From NCBI GenBank assembly GCA_016706225.1, contig JADJKB010000024.1:248001-312000 (forward strand): a stretch of 64,000 nt of DNA, written 5' to 3'. Of this stretch, positions 44,779 to 53,891 are shown piece after piece; within the stretch, counting starts at the first letter, position 1; each line of letters starts with the position of its first letter. The notes under the pieces were generated by a model. That model was not told the origin of the DNA, ran no database searches, and was given only the letters and a program-made list of their open reading frames with translations. A program made the translations under genes and the position numbers. The stretch comes from Myxococcales bacterium (GTDB taxonomy: Bacteria > Myxococcota_A > Polyangia > Polyangiales > Polyangiaceae).

Positions 44779-46306
44779 GTGTCCGTCAAGCCGACGTATT
44801 CGCGGCGCCGGCCGGAGGCGAGCGCCTTGCACAGGGTCGTGCGCGAAAACCTGCGCACGCTCTACGAAGCCGCGGAGCACGGCTTCGCCGCGCCGCTGCC
44901 CGGCTTCGTACGCGCCGAGCTCGAGGGCTATGTCGATTGCGGGATCCTGGCGCGAGGATTTTCTGTACTCGCTTGCTGCGATTGCCGGAAGCAGAAGGCC
45001 GTGGCGTTTTCGTGCAAGGGGCGCGCCTTTTGCCCGGCTTGCCTGGGCAGGCGCATGGCGGCGGGCGCCGCCGACCTCGTGGATCACATTCTGCCAAATG
45101 ACGCCCCGCTCCGGCAATTCGTCCTGACGTTGCCGTTCGAGCTGCGCGCGCGGCTCGCGTACGACGCCAAGCTGCTTGGAGCCGTGAGCCGCACGTTCGT
45201 GGACTCCGTGCTGGGCTGGTATCGCCACAAGATGCGCGACCGCGGCATCAAGGGCGGCAAGAGCGGCGCCGTCACCGCGGTGCAGCGCGTCAGCTCGGAC
45301 TTCCGACTGAATCCCCATTTCCACACACTCGGACTGGACGGTGTGTTCGCCGAAGAAGGCCGGCGAACTGGCGTTCCATGCGCTCCCCTTCCTCACCAAC
45401 GACGACGTCGCCGACGTGCTCCAGATCGCACGCACGCGCATCATTGCGCTCCTGCGACGCAAGGGTGTGATCTCGGACGACGACGAGCGGCGCGAGCGTC
45501 GTCACCGCGGACGCGACGCTCGCAGACACGGAGCCCGCGCTTGCCGAGCTCGCAGTGGCGTCCACCCTGGGCGCCGTTCCCGCCGGTCCCGCGTTGCACC
45601 GACGAGATCCCATCAAGCTACGAGCCGATAGCGAGCTCATGCACACCAAAGCCCTGTGCGCCGCCGAGCACGGCTTCACGTTGCACGCCGCGACTACCGC
45701 GAGCGCAGGCGACACCGCGGGAAGAGAGGCCCTCTGCAAGTACATCCTGCGCCCGCCGATCGCCCAGGATCGCATCCAGCTCGTCGCCGACGACCTGGTG
45801 AGGCTGACCCTGAAGAAACCGTTCAGCGATGGAACTTTTGCAATCGATCTAGACCCTCTGTCCTTTCTGGCGCGGCTCGCGACGGCCGTGCATCCTCCGC
45901 GTTTCAATACCGTCAGGTACAGTGGAGTTCTTGCGGCCGCCAGCAAATGGAGATCGCGCGTCGTTCCGCCGCCACCACCGATCGACGAGAAGGCGGACGA
46001 CGACTGCGCGACATGCACCGCGAAGAAAGACAAGCCGCCCACGCATCGCTGCGGATATCGGCCGTGGAAAGCCTTGCTCCGGCGCAGTTTCAAAATCGAC
46101 GTCGAGCTCTGTGAATGCGGCGGCCGCATGAAGATCAAGGCGCTCGTCATGACCAGCGCTGGCATCGACCGATACCTCCGCTGGCTCGGCGAGCCGACCG
46201 ATCCGCCGACGCTCGCCCCGCCAGGGGCCCGCCGTTCTTCAAGAGCGTCGTCATCCGCCGCAAGCTCGGTGAGCCGGTGCAGGCGGAGCTGTTCGCCACG
46301 CATTGA
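44779..46306 (+). pseudogene. IS91-like HUH transposase, frameshifted (copy A)
   Basis: Starts at GTG 44779. The N-terminal zinc-binding region has CCDCRK and FCPACLG (about 66-88), and the HUH motif is HFHTLGLDGVF (His180, His182). The frame changes at about 45355 (one extra base against copy B), again near 45485-45580, and near 46215. The later frames carry the REALCKYILRPPI segment, which holds the probable catalytic Tyr, and a C-terminal CECGGRMK zinc-ribbon half. Combining copies A, B and C gives one continuous protein of about 510 residues. Confidence 0.8.
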
Positions 46307-46520
46307 CGCGCGCTCGAGATGGCAGGATCCGCCCGCGCCAGCCCCGCGCCAGCCCCGCGCCAGCGGTCAACCGGCGGTCAACCGGCGATGACGACGCGCC
46401 GACCGCTGAACACGGTGGCGACGAGCCTCGCGTCGAGCCGGATCGTGACGTAGGCTACCCTCCAAGGCCGGGAGAAGACGTGGAGCAGCAAAGAGGGGGC
46501 CGTTCATATCACCTACGCGC

Positions 46521-47130
46521 GCATCCCGCGCGCCCCGGAGGTCGAAGGACGTGGAGCAGGCGGCCGTGCGCGGGGTTTTGCGGCCGGCTCCACGACTCGA
46601 AGCACGATTCGATAGGTCGCCCCGGGCTCCAGAACCAGCTCGCGCACTTCCCTCTGCTTCTCGTGCCGCGCGACGATGCGCCGAGTGCCGGGCAGCACCC
46701 AGTGTTCGCCGGCAGGGGCGAGCTCTTCGTCCACTCGCAGCTCACACGGCGCGGGCTCACAACTCAGCTGCAGCCGCCCCAGGTGTGGCGCGGCTTGCGA
46801 CAGGGCCTCTCTGGCCGCTGCGAGCAACTCCGCGCCCGTCGTCTGGCGTTCGATGGCTCGACGGCTGGCACGCGCGACCAGGAGATGGTCGCTGGCTTTG
46901 CGCCCAGCGGCGATGGCGTTTCGCAAGGCATCTTCGCTGGGCGCGAGCTTGTCGGCTCGCAGGAATGCCTGCGCGGCATTGGCGTAGTCGGCTCGCTCGT
47001 ACAGCTTCAAACCCAGCTCGAACTCCGCCGCCGCTCCTCTACCCGTGGTTCGTCCGCGTGCGCCGCCCGAGGGAAAAGTGTCAGGGCCAGGACGAGACCA
47101 AAAACGACCGAAGCAGAGCGCTCTTCTGTG
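46521..47130 (-). pseudogene. PEGA/TPR secreted protein, truncated by copy A
   Basis: Minus-strand frame with a TPR-like start (FELGLKLYERADYANAAQAF) and a PEGA-like beta domain (PCELRVDEELAPAGEHWVLP). The C-terminus is replaced by the IS right end at 46520. The 5' part shows a signal peptide (LVLALTLFPRAAHADEP) in a different frame from the TPR part, so there is also a one-base shift near 47050. Such proteins are common periplasmic PEGA/TPR proteins of myxobacteria. Confidence 0.65.
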
Positions 47131-47155
47131 CGGTCACTTGGGCTACCATGAGGTC

Positions 47156-47685
47156 ATGAAAGGCCGCACCTCGGTGAGCGTCGGTCTCGGGGCGTTGCTC
47201 GGGATCCAAGGGTGCGCGCTGTTGGTCGATCTACCCGAGGGCAGCGACTCCGTGAACACGGGCGGTGCTGCCTCGGGCGGGGCCGCGTCCGGTGGGGCCG
47301 CGTCGGGCGGAAGTGCAGGAACGAGCGCAGGGTGCAAGGTCGCCTGCGACTGCGACGACGACGGTGCCAAGAGTGAGTCTTGTGCCGGCACGGACTGCGC
47401 TGACGATGACCCGGAAGTGCATCCAGGTCAATCGGCCTACATGCTCACACCGAGCAAGAATCCCAAGATCGGTTTCGATTTCGACTGCTCGGTTCTGCTG
47501 ATCGTGAGTTCACCACGCCGCTCGAGTGCGTAGGACTCTCGCTGACCAAGTGCGACTCCGTCTCGCAGGGGTTTCTAGAGTCACTGCCCGAGTGTGGCCA
47601 GCAGGGCGAATGGGGGACTTGCAAAGCGGGTAGCGTGGTCTGCGAGAAGGACGTGCTGCAGATGAAGACGATGGCGTGCAAGTGA
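47156..47685 (+). pseudogene. Cys-rich lipoprotein, frameshifted near 47500
   Basis: ATG at 47156 opens a lipoprotein: lipobox GIQGC (Cys20), a Gly/Ala/Ser linker, then CKVACDCDDDG and AGTDCADDDPEVHPGQ, the Asp/Cys pattern also seen at 5840-6577. The frame ends at 47533, but the next frame continues sensibly as EFTTPLECVGLSLTKCDSVS to a stop at 47683, with evenly spaced Cys. The full protein would be about 176 residues. Either a one-base error or a recent mutation is likely. Confidence 0.65.
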
Positions 47686-47969
47686 GCGACCGTCTCTCGC
47701 TGGCGCCATCCGACTGCCAGTGAGTTTCGGGCCGGGTGCCGAGGTCGAGGGCGAAGCTCGAGTGACCGTGTGTCAGCAGACATGTCAGACACCGGGGCGA
47801 GCACAAACGGCTTGCAACTGGCTGGTCTCTCCGCGCGAGGGTGTCGGTGGCATACGGCGAAGCGCGGCGATCTGGGAGCAAGACGTCCTGGAACGAGAGC
47901 TGCAAGTGCGTCCACTCGGAGGTCTGCTCATGCCGCTTCGCTGCCCGTCTCGTGGTTCGTCATCGTGGT

Positions 47970-48867
47970 TCGCCGGTCGGATAGCCGGCGCACTCTTCGG
48001 CCTTCTCGTGCTGGGCGCTGACTCCGGCCTGCGCCGTCGAGGCGCTCGACGAACAGGCGTTCGACGCCGAACCAATCGACACGGAGGGATTGGCCGTCGG
48101 AGTCGGCTGCGACACGAAGCTCGTCAACTTCCAGCTCGCAGGCAGCTCCCATCAGGTGCACGAAGTCCGGAGCGACTACACCTGGCACAAGGTCAACCCG
48201 TGCCTCGAGCAGCTGCAAGGCGCCGCTGGGAAGGACGGCCCCGCGAGCGCGTCCGCCGACCTGCTCTACCAGCAGACGCTGTACCTGCTGTCGAATCCCA
48301 ATGTCCGCTTCTACAAGCAGGGCAAGACCGACTACCTGAAGCTGGAAACACGTGGTGAATGGTAAGGAAAAGCTGGACCTCTCGAAGTTCAACCGCCTGG
48401 TCTACTGGAACGAAAAGTACATCGCGTACGACTCCATGTCGCAGGTCGACTTCGGGCTGCGCATGCTGCGGATTTACCGCCTGTTCCTGAAACAGGAGGG
48501 CAAGCTCAGCGAGCGCGGGCGCGTGTTCCGTGAGCTCGGACTCGCTGCGCTCGGTGTGATCACCGACCCCATCGCGGACGGTGGGCTGCGCAGCCGGGAG
48601 TGAGTGCACACTGGAAGGGCAAGGCGTGCGCCTGGTTCCACTCGGTGACGCGACGGGACTTCGACGAGACGAACGCGGGCGCAACCTTGAACAAGAGCCT
48701 CCATCCCGTGCGCGACATGTACGAAGCCGCGCAAGTGCTCGCCGAGGTCGATGCCCTCGACACGACGACATCCCATTCGTCCCGCATCGACGCGCTGCGC
48801 CAGGCGTCGTTCGAAGGGACCTACCAGCTGGTGTACGGCAAGGGGAGCGACGGGAAGGGCTCAGCGC
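47970..48867 (+). pseudogene. Unknown secreted protein, frameshifted and cut by copy B
   Basis: A signal-peptide-like run (IAGALFGLLVLGADS) near 47985 is followed in another frame by EALDEQAFDAEPIDTEGLAV and VGCDTKLVNFQLAGSSHQVH. The frame changes again near 48350 (to NGKEKLDLSKFNRLVYWNEK) and near 48600 (to SAHWKGKACAWFHSVTRRDF), and the gene is cut at 48868 by the IS91-like element. The pieces read as one protein of about 290 residues so far. No family recognised. The right-hand remainder was not found beyond the element. Confidence 0.6.
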
Positions 48868-48973
48868 TCACGAAAGCGGAAGGCGTGCGCGGGTCGCGAG
48901 GAATGAGGCGCCTGTCACGACTCCTGCGCCGTGAGTGGGCAAAGCCCGGCCGCGGTGCCGGACAGGAGGCGCC

Positions 48974-49330
48974 ATGTCTTGGAAGATCACTCACTCGCAA
49001 GTCACCGAAGCTCGGGCACGCGCCATGCGCTTCGCGCAAACGCCCACGGAGGAAGCGCTGTGGCGGCAGCTCCGCGGCGGGCGGGTCGGTGTGCTCGTCC
49101 GCCGTCAGTACGTCGTCGGCCGGTACATCGCGGACTTTGCGGTGCCCTCCGTGCACGTCGTGATTGAGGTCGATGGCGCGTACCACGCCAGCCGGTGCGC
49201 GGCGGACGCGCGCCGGGACCGGGAGCTCGGTCGCCGCGGGTGGCGCGTGTTGCGGCTGCCGGCGGAGCTGGTGGCGCAAGACCTCGGGGAAGCCCTCGCG
49301 CGCGTGCGCGCGGCGCTCGGTGGCGGGTGA
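48974..49330 (+). CDS. DUF559 (VSR-like) nuclease, passenger of IS91-like element
   Basis: Intact protein of 118 residues. AGGAGG sits just before the ATG at 48974. It shows the DUF559 pattern: TPTEEALWRQLRGGR (23-37), VRRQYVVGRYIADFAV (42-57) with Asp54, and VVIEVDGAYH (62-71) with Glu65 and Asp67, then GWRVLRLPAELV. DUF559 proteins have the VSR/PD-(D/E)xK nuclease fold; most are uncharacterised. Being inside a mobile element upstream of an HUH transposase is notable. It may help transposition, act on host DNA or simply be cargo. Confidence 0.85.
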   Translation: MSWKITHSQVTEARARAMRFAQTPTEEALWRQLRGGRVGVLVRRQYVVGRYIADFAVPSVHVVIEVDGAYHASRCAADARRDRELGRRGWRVLRLPAELVAQDLGEALARVRAALGGG

Positions 49331-49439
49331 AGGGTAGCGACCGCCACCCTTTCGCCGGCGGTTCGCCACCGGTCCGGCGCGGCATTCCCCGGGGTTTGTC
49401 GACGTATCCGCTTGGCATGCGGCTCGCTGAGGCGCACGT

Positions 49440-49645
49440 GGCGTGGGCCACGCCGCACACGCCTTCCCGGAACCGGAGCGCTCCCGCTCTGCTCGGCGAG
49501 GGCGACGACGCGCCTGTGCCGCGCAAGCGCTGGGCCTGGCTTCTGGCACACGTGTTCGCCGCGGACCTCGAAAATCATCCCCGCTGCTCCGGGCCGGCCG
49601 TGGGCTTCGCGCGTCGGGTGGCGGCTGCCGCCGGCGGAAACGACG
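49440..49645 (+). pseudogene. Remnant of another transposase C-terminus inside the element
   Basis: Between the DUF559 gene and the transposase, one frame reads APVPRKRWAWLLAHVFAADL then ENHPRCSG. This resembles the C-terminal zinc-ribbon region of a different bacterial transposase group (WAELL.RVFA.D...CPRCGG). It breaks after the first Cys pair. The same remnant is in copy A at about 44496-44700, so it predates the duplication. Confidence 0.45.
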
Positions 49646-49722
49646 CCGCCACCCACGCGCCGCCGCCATGTAGCGGGAATCCTTCGCGTGCGCGATCGGC
49701 ACGCGGATTGCGCTCGAGCGTC

Positions 49723-51252
49723 GTGTCCGTCAAGCCGACGTATTCGCGGCGCCGGCCGGAGGCGAGCGCCTTGCACAGGGTCGTGCGCGAAAACCTGCGC
49801 ACGCTCTACGAAGCCGCGGAGCACGGCTTCGCCGCGCCGCTGCCCGGCTTCGTACGCGCGGAGCCTCGAGGGCTATGTCGATTGCGGGATCCTGGCGCGA
49901 GGATTTTCTGTACTCGCTTGCTGCGATTGCCGGAAGCAGAAGGCCGTGGCGTTTTCGTGCAAGGGGCGCGCCTTTTGCCCGGCTTGCCTGGGCAGGCGCA
50001 TGGCGGCGGGCGCCGCCGACCTCGTGGATCACATTCTGCCAAATGACGCCCCGCTCCGGCAATTCGTCCTGACGTTGCCGTTCGAGCTGCGCGCGCGGCT
50101 CGCGTACGACGCCAAGCTGCTTGGAGCCGTGAGCCGCACGTTCGTGGACTCCGTGCTGGGCTGGTATCGCCACAAGATGCGCGACCGCGGCATCAAGGGC
50201 GGCAAGAGCGGCGCCGTCACCGCGGTGCAGCGCGTCAGCTCGGACTTCCGACTGAATCCCCATTTCCACACACTCGGACTGGACGGTGTGTTCGCCGAAG
50301 AGGCCGGCGAACTGGCGTTCCATGCGCTCCCCTTCCTCACCAACGACGACGTCGCCGACGTGCTCCAGATCGCACGCACGCGCATCATTGCGCTCCTGCG
50401 ACGCAAGGGTGTGATCTCGGACGACGACGAGAGCGGCGCGAGCGTCGTCACCGCGGACGCGACGCTCGCAGACACGGAGCCCGCGCTTGCCGGAGCTCGC
50501 AGTGGCGTCCACCCTGGGCGCCGTTCCGCCAGTCCCGCGTTGCACCGACGAGATCCCATCAAGCTACGAGCCGATAGCGAGCTCATGCACACCAAAGCCC
50601 TGTGCGCCGCCGAGCACGGCTTCACGTTGCACGCCGCGACTACCGCGAGCGCAGGCGACACCGCGGGAGAGAGGCCCTCTGCAAGTACATCCTGCGCCCG
50701 CCGATCGCCCAGGATCGCATCCAGCTCGTCGCCGACGACCTGGTGAGGCTGACCCTGAAGAAACCGTTCAGCGATGGAACTTTTGCAATCGATCTGACCC
50801 TCTGTCCTTTCTGGCGCGGCTCGCGACGGCCGTGCATCCTCCGCGTTTCAATACCGTCAGGTACAGTGGAGTTCTTGCGGCCGCCAGCAAATGGAGATCG
50901 CGCGTCGTTCCGCCGCCACCACCGATCGACGAGAAGGCGGACGACGACTGCGCGACATGCACCGCGAAGAAAGACAAGCCGCCCACGCATCGCTGCGGAT
51001 ATCGGCCGTGGAAAGCCTTGCTCCGGCGCAGTTTCAAATCGACGTCGAGCCTGCCGAGAATGCGGCGGCCGCATGAAGATCAAGGCGCTCGTCATGACCA
51101 GCGCTGGCATCGACCGATACCTCCGCTGGCTCGGCGAGCCGACCGATCCGCCGACGCTCGCCCCCGCCAGGGGCCCGCCGTTCTTCAAGAGCGTCGTCAT
51201 CCGCCGCAAGCTCGGTGAGCCGGTGCAGGCGGAGCTGTTCGCCACGCATTGA
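49723..51252 (+). pseudogene. IS91-like HUH transposase, frameshifted (copy B)
   Basis: Same protein as copy A, from GTG 49723. One extra base at about 49858 shifts the frame after GFVRAE. The HUH motif HFHTLGLDGVF and the region after it are continuous here where copy A is broken. More shifts occur near 50490, 50670, 50795 and 51050. The C-terminal end (KSVVIRRKLGEPVQAELFAT) is in frame with the natural stop at 51250. Several differences from copy A fall in short runs of one base. Confidence 0.8.
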
Positions 51253-51455
51253 CGCGCGCTCGAGATGGCCGGGATCCGCCCGCGCCAGCCCCGCGCCAGC
51301 CCCGCGCCAGCGGTCAACCGGCGGTCAACCGGCGATGACGACGCGCCGACCGCTGAACACGGTGGCGACGAGCCTCGCGTCGAGCCGGATCGTGACGTAG
51401 GCTACCCTCCAAGGCCGGGAGAAGACGTGGAGCAGCAAAGAGGGGGCCGTTCATA

Positions 51456-52280
51456 TCACCTACGCGCCGTACGGCGCCATCTTCGGCGCAACTTCGATGC
51501 GGAAGGTCCGCCGTAATTCTTGGCATTCAGACCCATTGAGCCAGCCATGCCCGTGACTTTGTCTGAGGTAGGCTCCCACAGAGGGTTGGTCGAGAACCAC
51601 GCTGCCGGGGCCTCACCTAGCGGCACATAGTCGGCCGCAGGCAAGAGCCGGCCGCTGAGGATGATCGACTCCATGCGCTCGTGCCAGACCGTGTAGTGCC
51701 AGCGGCGTTTCGTCCCGGGGTTCACCGTGAGCTGTGCGAGTCGGCGCTCCAGGGCACCCCGAGAGGAACTCATCAACGCCCGACGCTGATGCCGGTTCAC
51801 AACGCCGCTCCGGTCCTGGTGTTGTTGATGATTACAATCTTGTTCTTCATGTTCCTGGTTCCTTCTTGGTGGTCTTCTGTTGGCTACACCGACGGGTTGA
51901 CCCGTCCTGAGACTTTTGCTTCGAGCCCTGTACAGACCTCGCCTAACCCGCTCGAAGAGGTCTTCCCTTTGACCGAGCACGGTCCCCACGGTCTTCTCGG
52001 GAGTCTTCCCTCTTGGAAGGAGACCTCGGGACCGAAGGCGCTCGACGATGACCCTGGCTCTCAGAGTCTCGGCTCCGAGGACACTCAGGATTGCTTCGGC
52101 GATGGTCAGCCGGAGCGCACTGGGCTTGCCTCGGCTCAGGGGTCGAAGGACACCGTCGAGAGGGATGATCAGCGTGAGGTGGCAGCCTGGCTCAGTCGGA
52201 GGGCTGAGGAGCTTGCTGAGGGTGTCGGGGCTGATGACTCTTGTCACACACCCAGTAAGTTTCTCCGTGCTGACGATCAA
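51456..52280 (-). CDS. HARE-HTH-like ORF with unknown C-terminal domain
   Basis: Open frame of 274 codons from a TTG at 52280. Residues about 57-118 look like a HARE-HTH winged helix: RLTIAEAILSVLGAETLRA then KTPEKTVGTVLGQREDLFER and RRGLYRA. After a charged linker (about 120-168) a second unit starts at Met170 (51773) with WHYTVWHERMESIILSGRLL and AAWFSTNPLWEPTSDK; I have no name for it, though the pattern hints at an ADP-ribosyltransferase-like or RNA-modifying fold. The last ~4 codons come from copy B, so the true C-terminus is probably lost. Two separate genes (52280-51890 and 51773-51468) are equally possible. Confidence 0.5.
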   Translation of the reverse strand: MIVSTEKLTGCVTRVISPDTLSKLLSPPTEPGCHLTLIIPLDGVLRPLSRGKPSALRLTIAEAILSVLGAETLRARVIVERLRSRGLLPRGKTPEKTVGTVLGQREDLFERVRRGLYRARSKSLRTGQPVGVANRRPPRRNQEHEEQDCNHQQHQDRSGVVNRHQRRALMSSSRGALERRLAQLTVNPGTKRRWHYTVWHERMESIILSGRLLPAADYVPLGEAPAAWFSTNPLWEPTSDKVTGMAGSMGLNAKNYGGPSASKLRRRWRRTARR

Positions 52281-52450
52281 CCTTCGGACGTCGAATTCTT
52301 GGGAGGGCCAGTTCCATGAAGAGATCCGAGCGACTACGAGCCCTGATAGAGTTCAACCGTCCGGATTTCCGCTTGCCCTATTGATCGTGTCGTGCCCGTT
52401 CCCGTGGGCTACCAGGGCGGGAACCGGAACGCCTGTGGGGCGATGTAGGT

Positions 52451-52481
52451 GACCGCCGAGAACTAGTGATTCTCGGCGGTC
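52451..52481. terminator. 12-bp perfect hairpin
   Basis: gaccgccgagaa (52451-52462) pairs fully with ttctcggcggtc (52470-52481) around a seven-base loop. A gtttctt stretch follows ten bases later on the plus strand. It sits between the HARE-HTH ORF and the recombinase gene. It could be a terminator or, given the recombinase beside it, a recombination-site arm. Confidence 0.55.
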
Positions 52482-52533
52482 CTCTCCCGCAGTTTCTTGG
52501 TTGATCCTGGCCGGTCAGGCACGTACTTCCGGC

Positions 52534-53379
52534 ATGTCCCAAGAACCTGTCGGCGCTGCGATCCGAGATGACCAGCACCTCGTGGATCTCTGGATCTCCG
52601 GCCGCCCCGAGACGACCAAACGGGTGTACGTGGGCGAGGCCCAGAGTTTCCTGAGTTCCTTGACCGGTGGGCTTCGAGACGCTTCCCCGGCGGACGTAGT
52701 GACCTACTTCTCTAACCTGTAACGCTCGGCACCGGCTACCAGCGCTCGTCGGATCTCGACCCTCAAGAGTCTTTGCAGGTTCGCCTTCCGCCTCGGCTAC
52801 ACGGCGAGCGACCTTGGCTCCGTCCTGAAGATCCCCCGAGTCGCCAGTAGGCTCCACGAGCGGATCCTCGACCCGGAGGAAATCGCCGAGCTGATCAAGG
52901 AAGCCCACGCAGGCCGCAACCGGACGCTGATGAAGTTCCTGTACGTGTCGGCCTGCCGCATCAGCGAGGCCGTCGGGATCCGTTTTCGGGATCTCGGCCC
53001 GACGTGCGTCACGGTGACCGGCAAGGGCTCGAAGACCCGGACCATTGCCCTGCCGAAGGACATCCTGGACGACTTGCGACGGCTTCGTGCGGTTGGCGAA
53101 CGGGACGATGGATGGGTGTTCAAGCCGGCTCGGGGTAAGAAGCTCAGCGCGCGGCAGGCTCGGTCCATCGTTTCCACGGCTGCCGCCGAAGCGCTCGACA
53201 AGAAGGTCTCGCCTCACTGGCTCCGTCACGCTCATGCAAGCCACGCCCTCGCCGCTGGAGCCCCTCTCCATTTGGTAAAAGCGACCCTGGGCCATTCCAG
53301 TTTGGCTTCCACCGCGCTGTACTTGTCGGTGCGGCCGGACGTCGGCAGCGGGATGTACTTGAAGACGGGGGGGTCTTGA
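52534..53379 (+). pseudogene. Tyrosine recombinase with one in-frame stop
   Basis: A 281-codon frame with a single TAA at codon 63 (52720-52722) and no other fault. The SAM-like N-terminal core-binding domain spans 15-110. All catalytic positions are in place: Arg142 (ACRISEA), Lys167 (GKGSKTR), His229-x-x-Arg232 (HWLRHA), His254 (LGHSS) and Tyr263 (ALYLSV). A CAA to TAA change would explain the stop. It belongs with XerC/D-like integrases. Without readthrough only 62 residues are made from the first start; the ATG at 52930 would give the catalytic part alone. Confidence 0.85.
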
Positions 53380-53680
53380 ACACTCTGGGAGTGAGGCCGG
53401 GACGGGATGTATTTGGCGGGGTAGCTTCGTCAGTCTGACCGTCCGTCGAGGTAGTCCCTCAGCAGGGACATGCGGCCGGGGGCTGCTGAGACTGACGCGA
53501 GCGGGCCTGACCCGGGTTGAGCTGAACGATGAACATGACCTACCACGTGCTCGCCATGCCAACGAGTTCGTGTACCCTGTCCCTGATCGCCCCGTAGTAG
53601 ACCTCATCAACAGGGTTCGGCGAGCGGTTCAAGGGGGCGATTAGGAACTCATAGTACCTCCGCAGAAAGCGCGCTCATGC
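53380..53680 (+). other. Gene-poor stretch with one long open frame lacking a start
   Basis: After the recombinase stop a plus-strand frame stays open to a TAG at 53642-53644 and ends with plausible sequence (HANEFVYPVPDRPVVDLINR), but it has no ATG, GTG or TTG start. It may be the 3' end of a gene displaced by the integrated DNA. Confidence 0.3.
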
Positions 53681-53810
53681 TCACTTGGCCAGCACCTCGG
53701 CGAACTGCCGGAGCTTGAACAGCGTGACCGTCGGGTCGGTCGCGAAGTGCTCCTCTGCCTGCGTGCCCAGCGCGACCAGCCGCGCGTCGTGATACGCGAG
53801 GCAGGCGAAA
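53681..53810 (-). pseudogene. Fragment resembling the HsdR N-terminal helical region
   Basis: Minus strand reads LGTQAEEHFATDPTVTLFKL then RQFAEVLAK and stops. This matches the short helical segment found near the N-terminus of many type I restriction R subunits (AE.yf..DPNT.LIKLRQFGELLA). No helicase or nuclease part is nearby, so it is a relic. A more complete hsdR lies at the right edge of the window. Confidence 0.5.
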
Positions 53811-53891
53811 GTTCAGGGACGGGGTCGGCGTCACGATGGGCTGGGCGAGGGAGGGGCGGTACTTTCGAGTGTTAGGAACGCAACTCATGGG

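Larger units (their letters stand above)
43924..46520 (+). mobile_element. IS91-like element with DUF559 gene, copy A
   Basis: About 2.6 kb, nearly identical to 48868-51467. Ends were set by comparing copies: all share the left end tcacgaaagcggaaggcg and the right end catatcacctacgcgc and then diverge. There are no terminal inverted repeats and no target duplication, as expected for rolling-circle IS91 elements. Order: DUF559 gene, transposase remnant, HUH transposase, then a tail with short tandem repeats (about 46337-46388). In this copy both genes are frameshifted. Insertion removed the 3' end of a PEGA/TPR gene on its right. Confidence 0.8.
48868..51467 (+). mobile_element. IS91-like element with DUF559 gene, copy B
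   Basis: Second near-complete copy, 2600 bases, same ends and gene order as copy A. Here the DUF559 gene is intact but the transposase has its own set of one-base shifts. It interrupts an unknown secreted-protein gene on its left. The minus-strand ORF on its right runs into the element end. Confidence 0.8.

Noticed and set aside
51681..52319. Plus-strand frame with a hydrophobic run (VLVLLMITILFFMFLVP)
   Set aside because: The rest of the product is Ser/Pro/Asp-rich and antisense to a HARE-HTH-like coding region. The hydrophobic run is the complement of a His/Gln/Asn-rich linker. It cannot be fully excluded, because that linker itself looks weakly coding.
52316..52384. Short plus-strand frame MKRSERLRALIEFNRPDFRL
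   Set aside because: Only 22 codons, no ribosome binding site and no family; possibly debris next to the recombinase.
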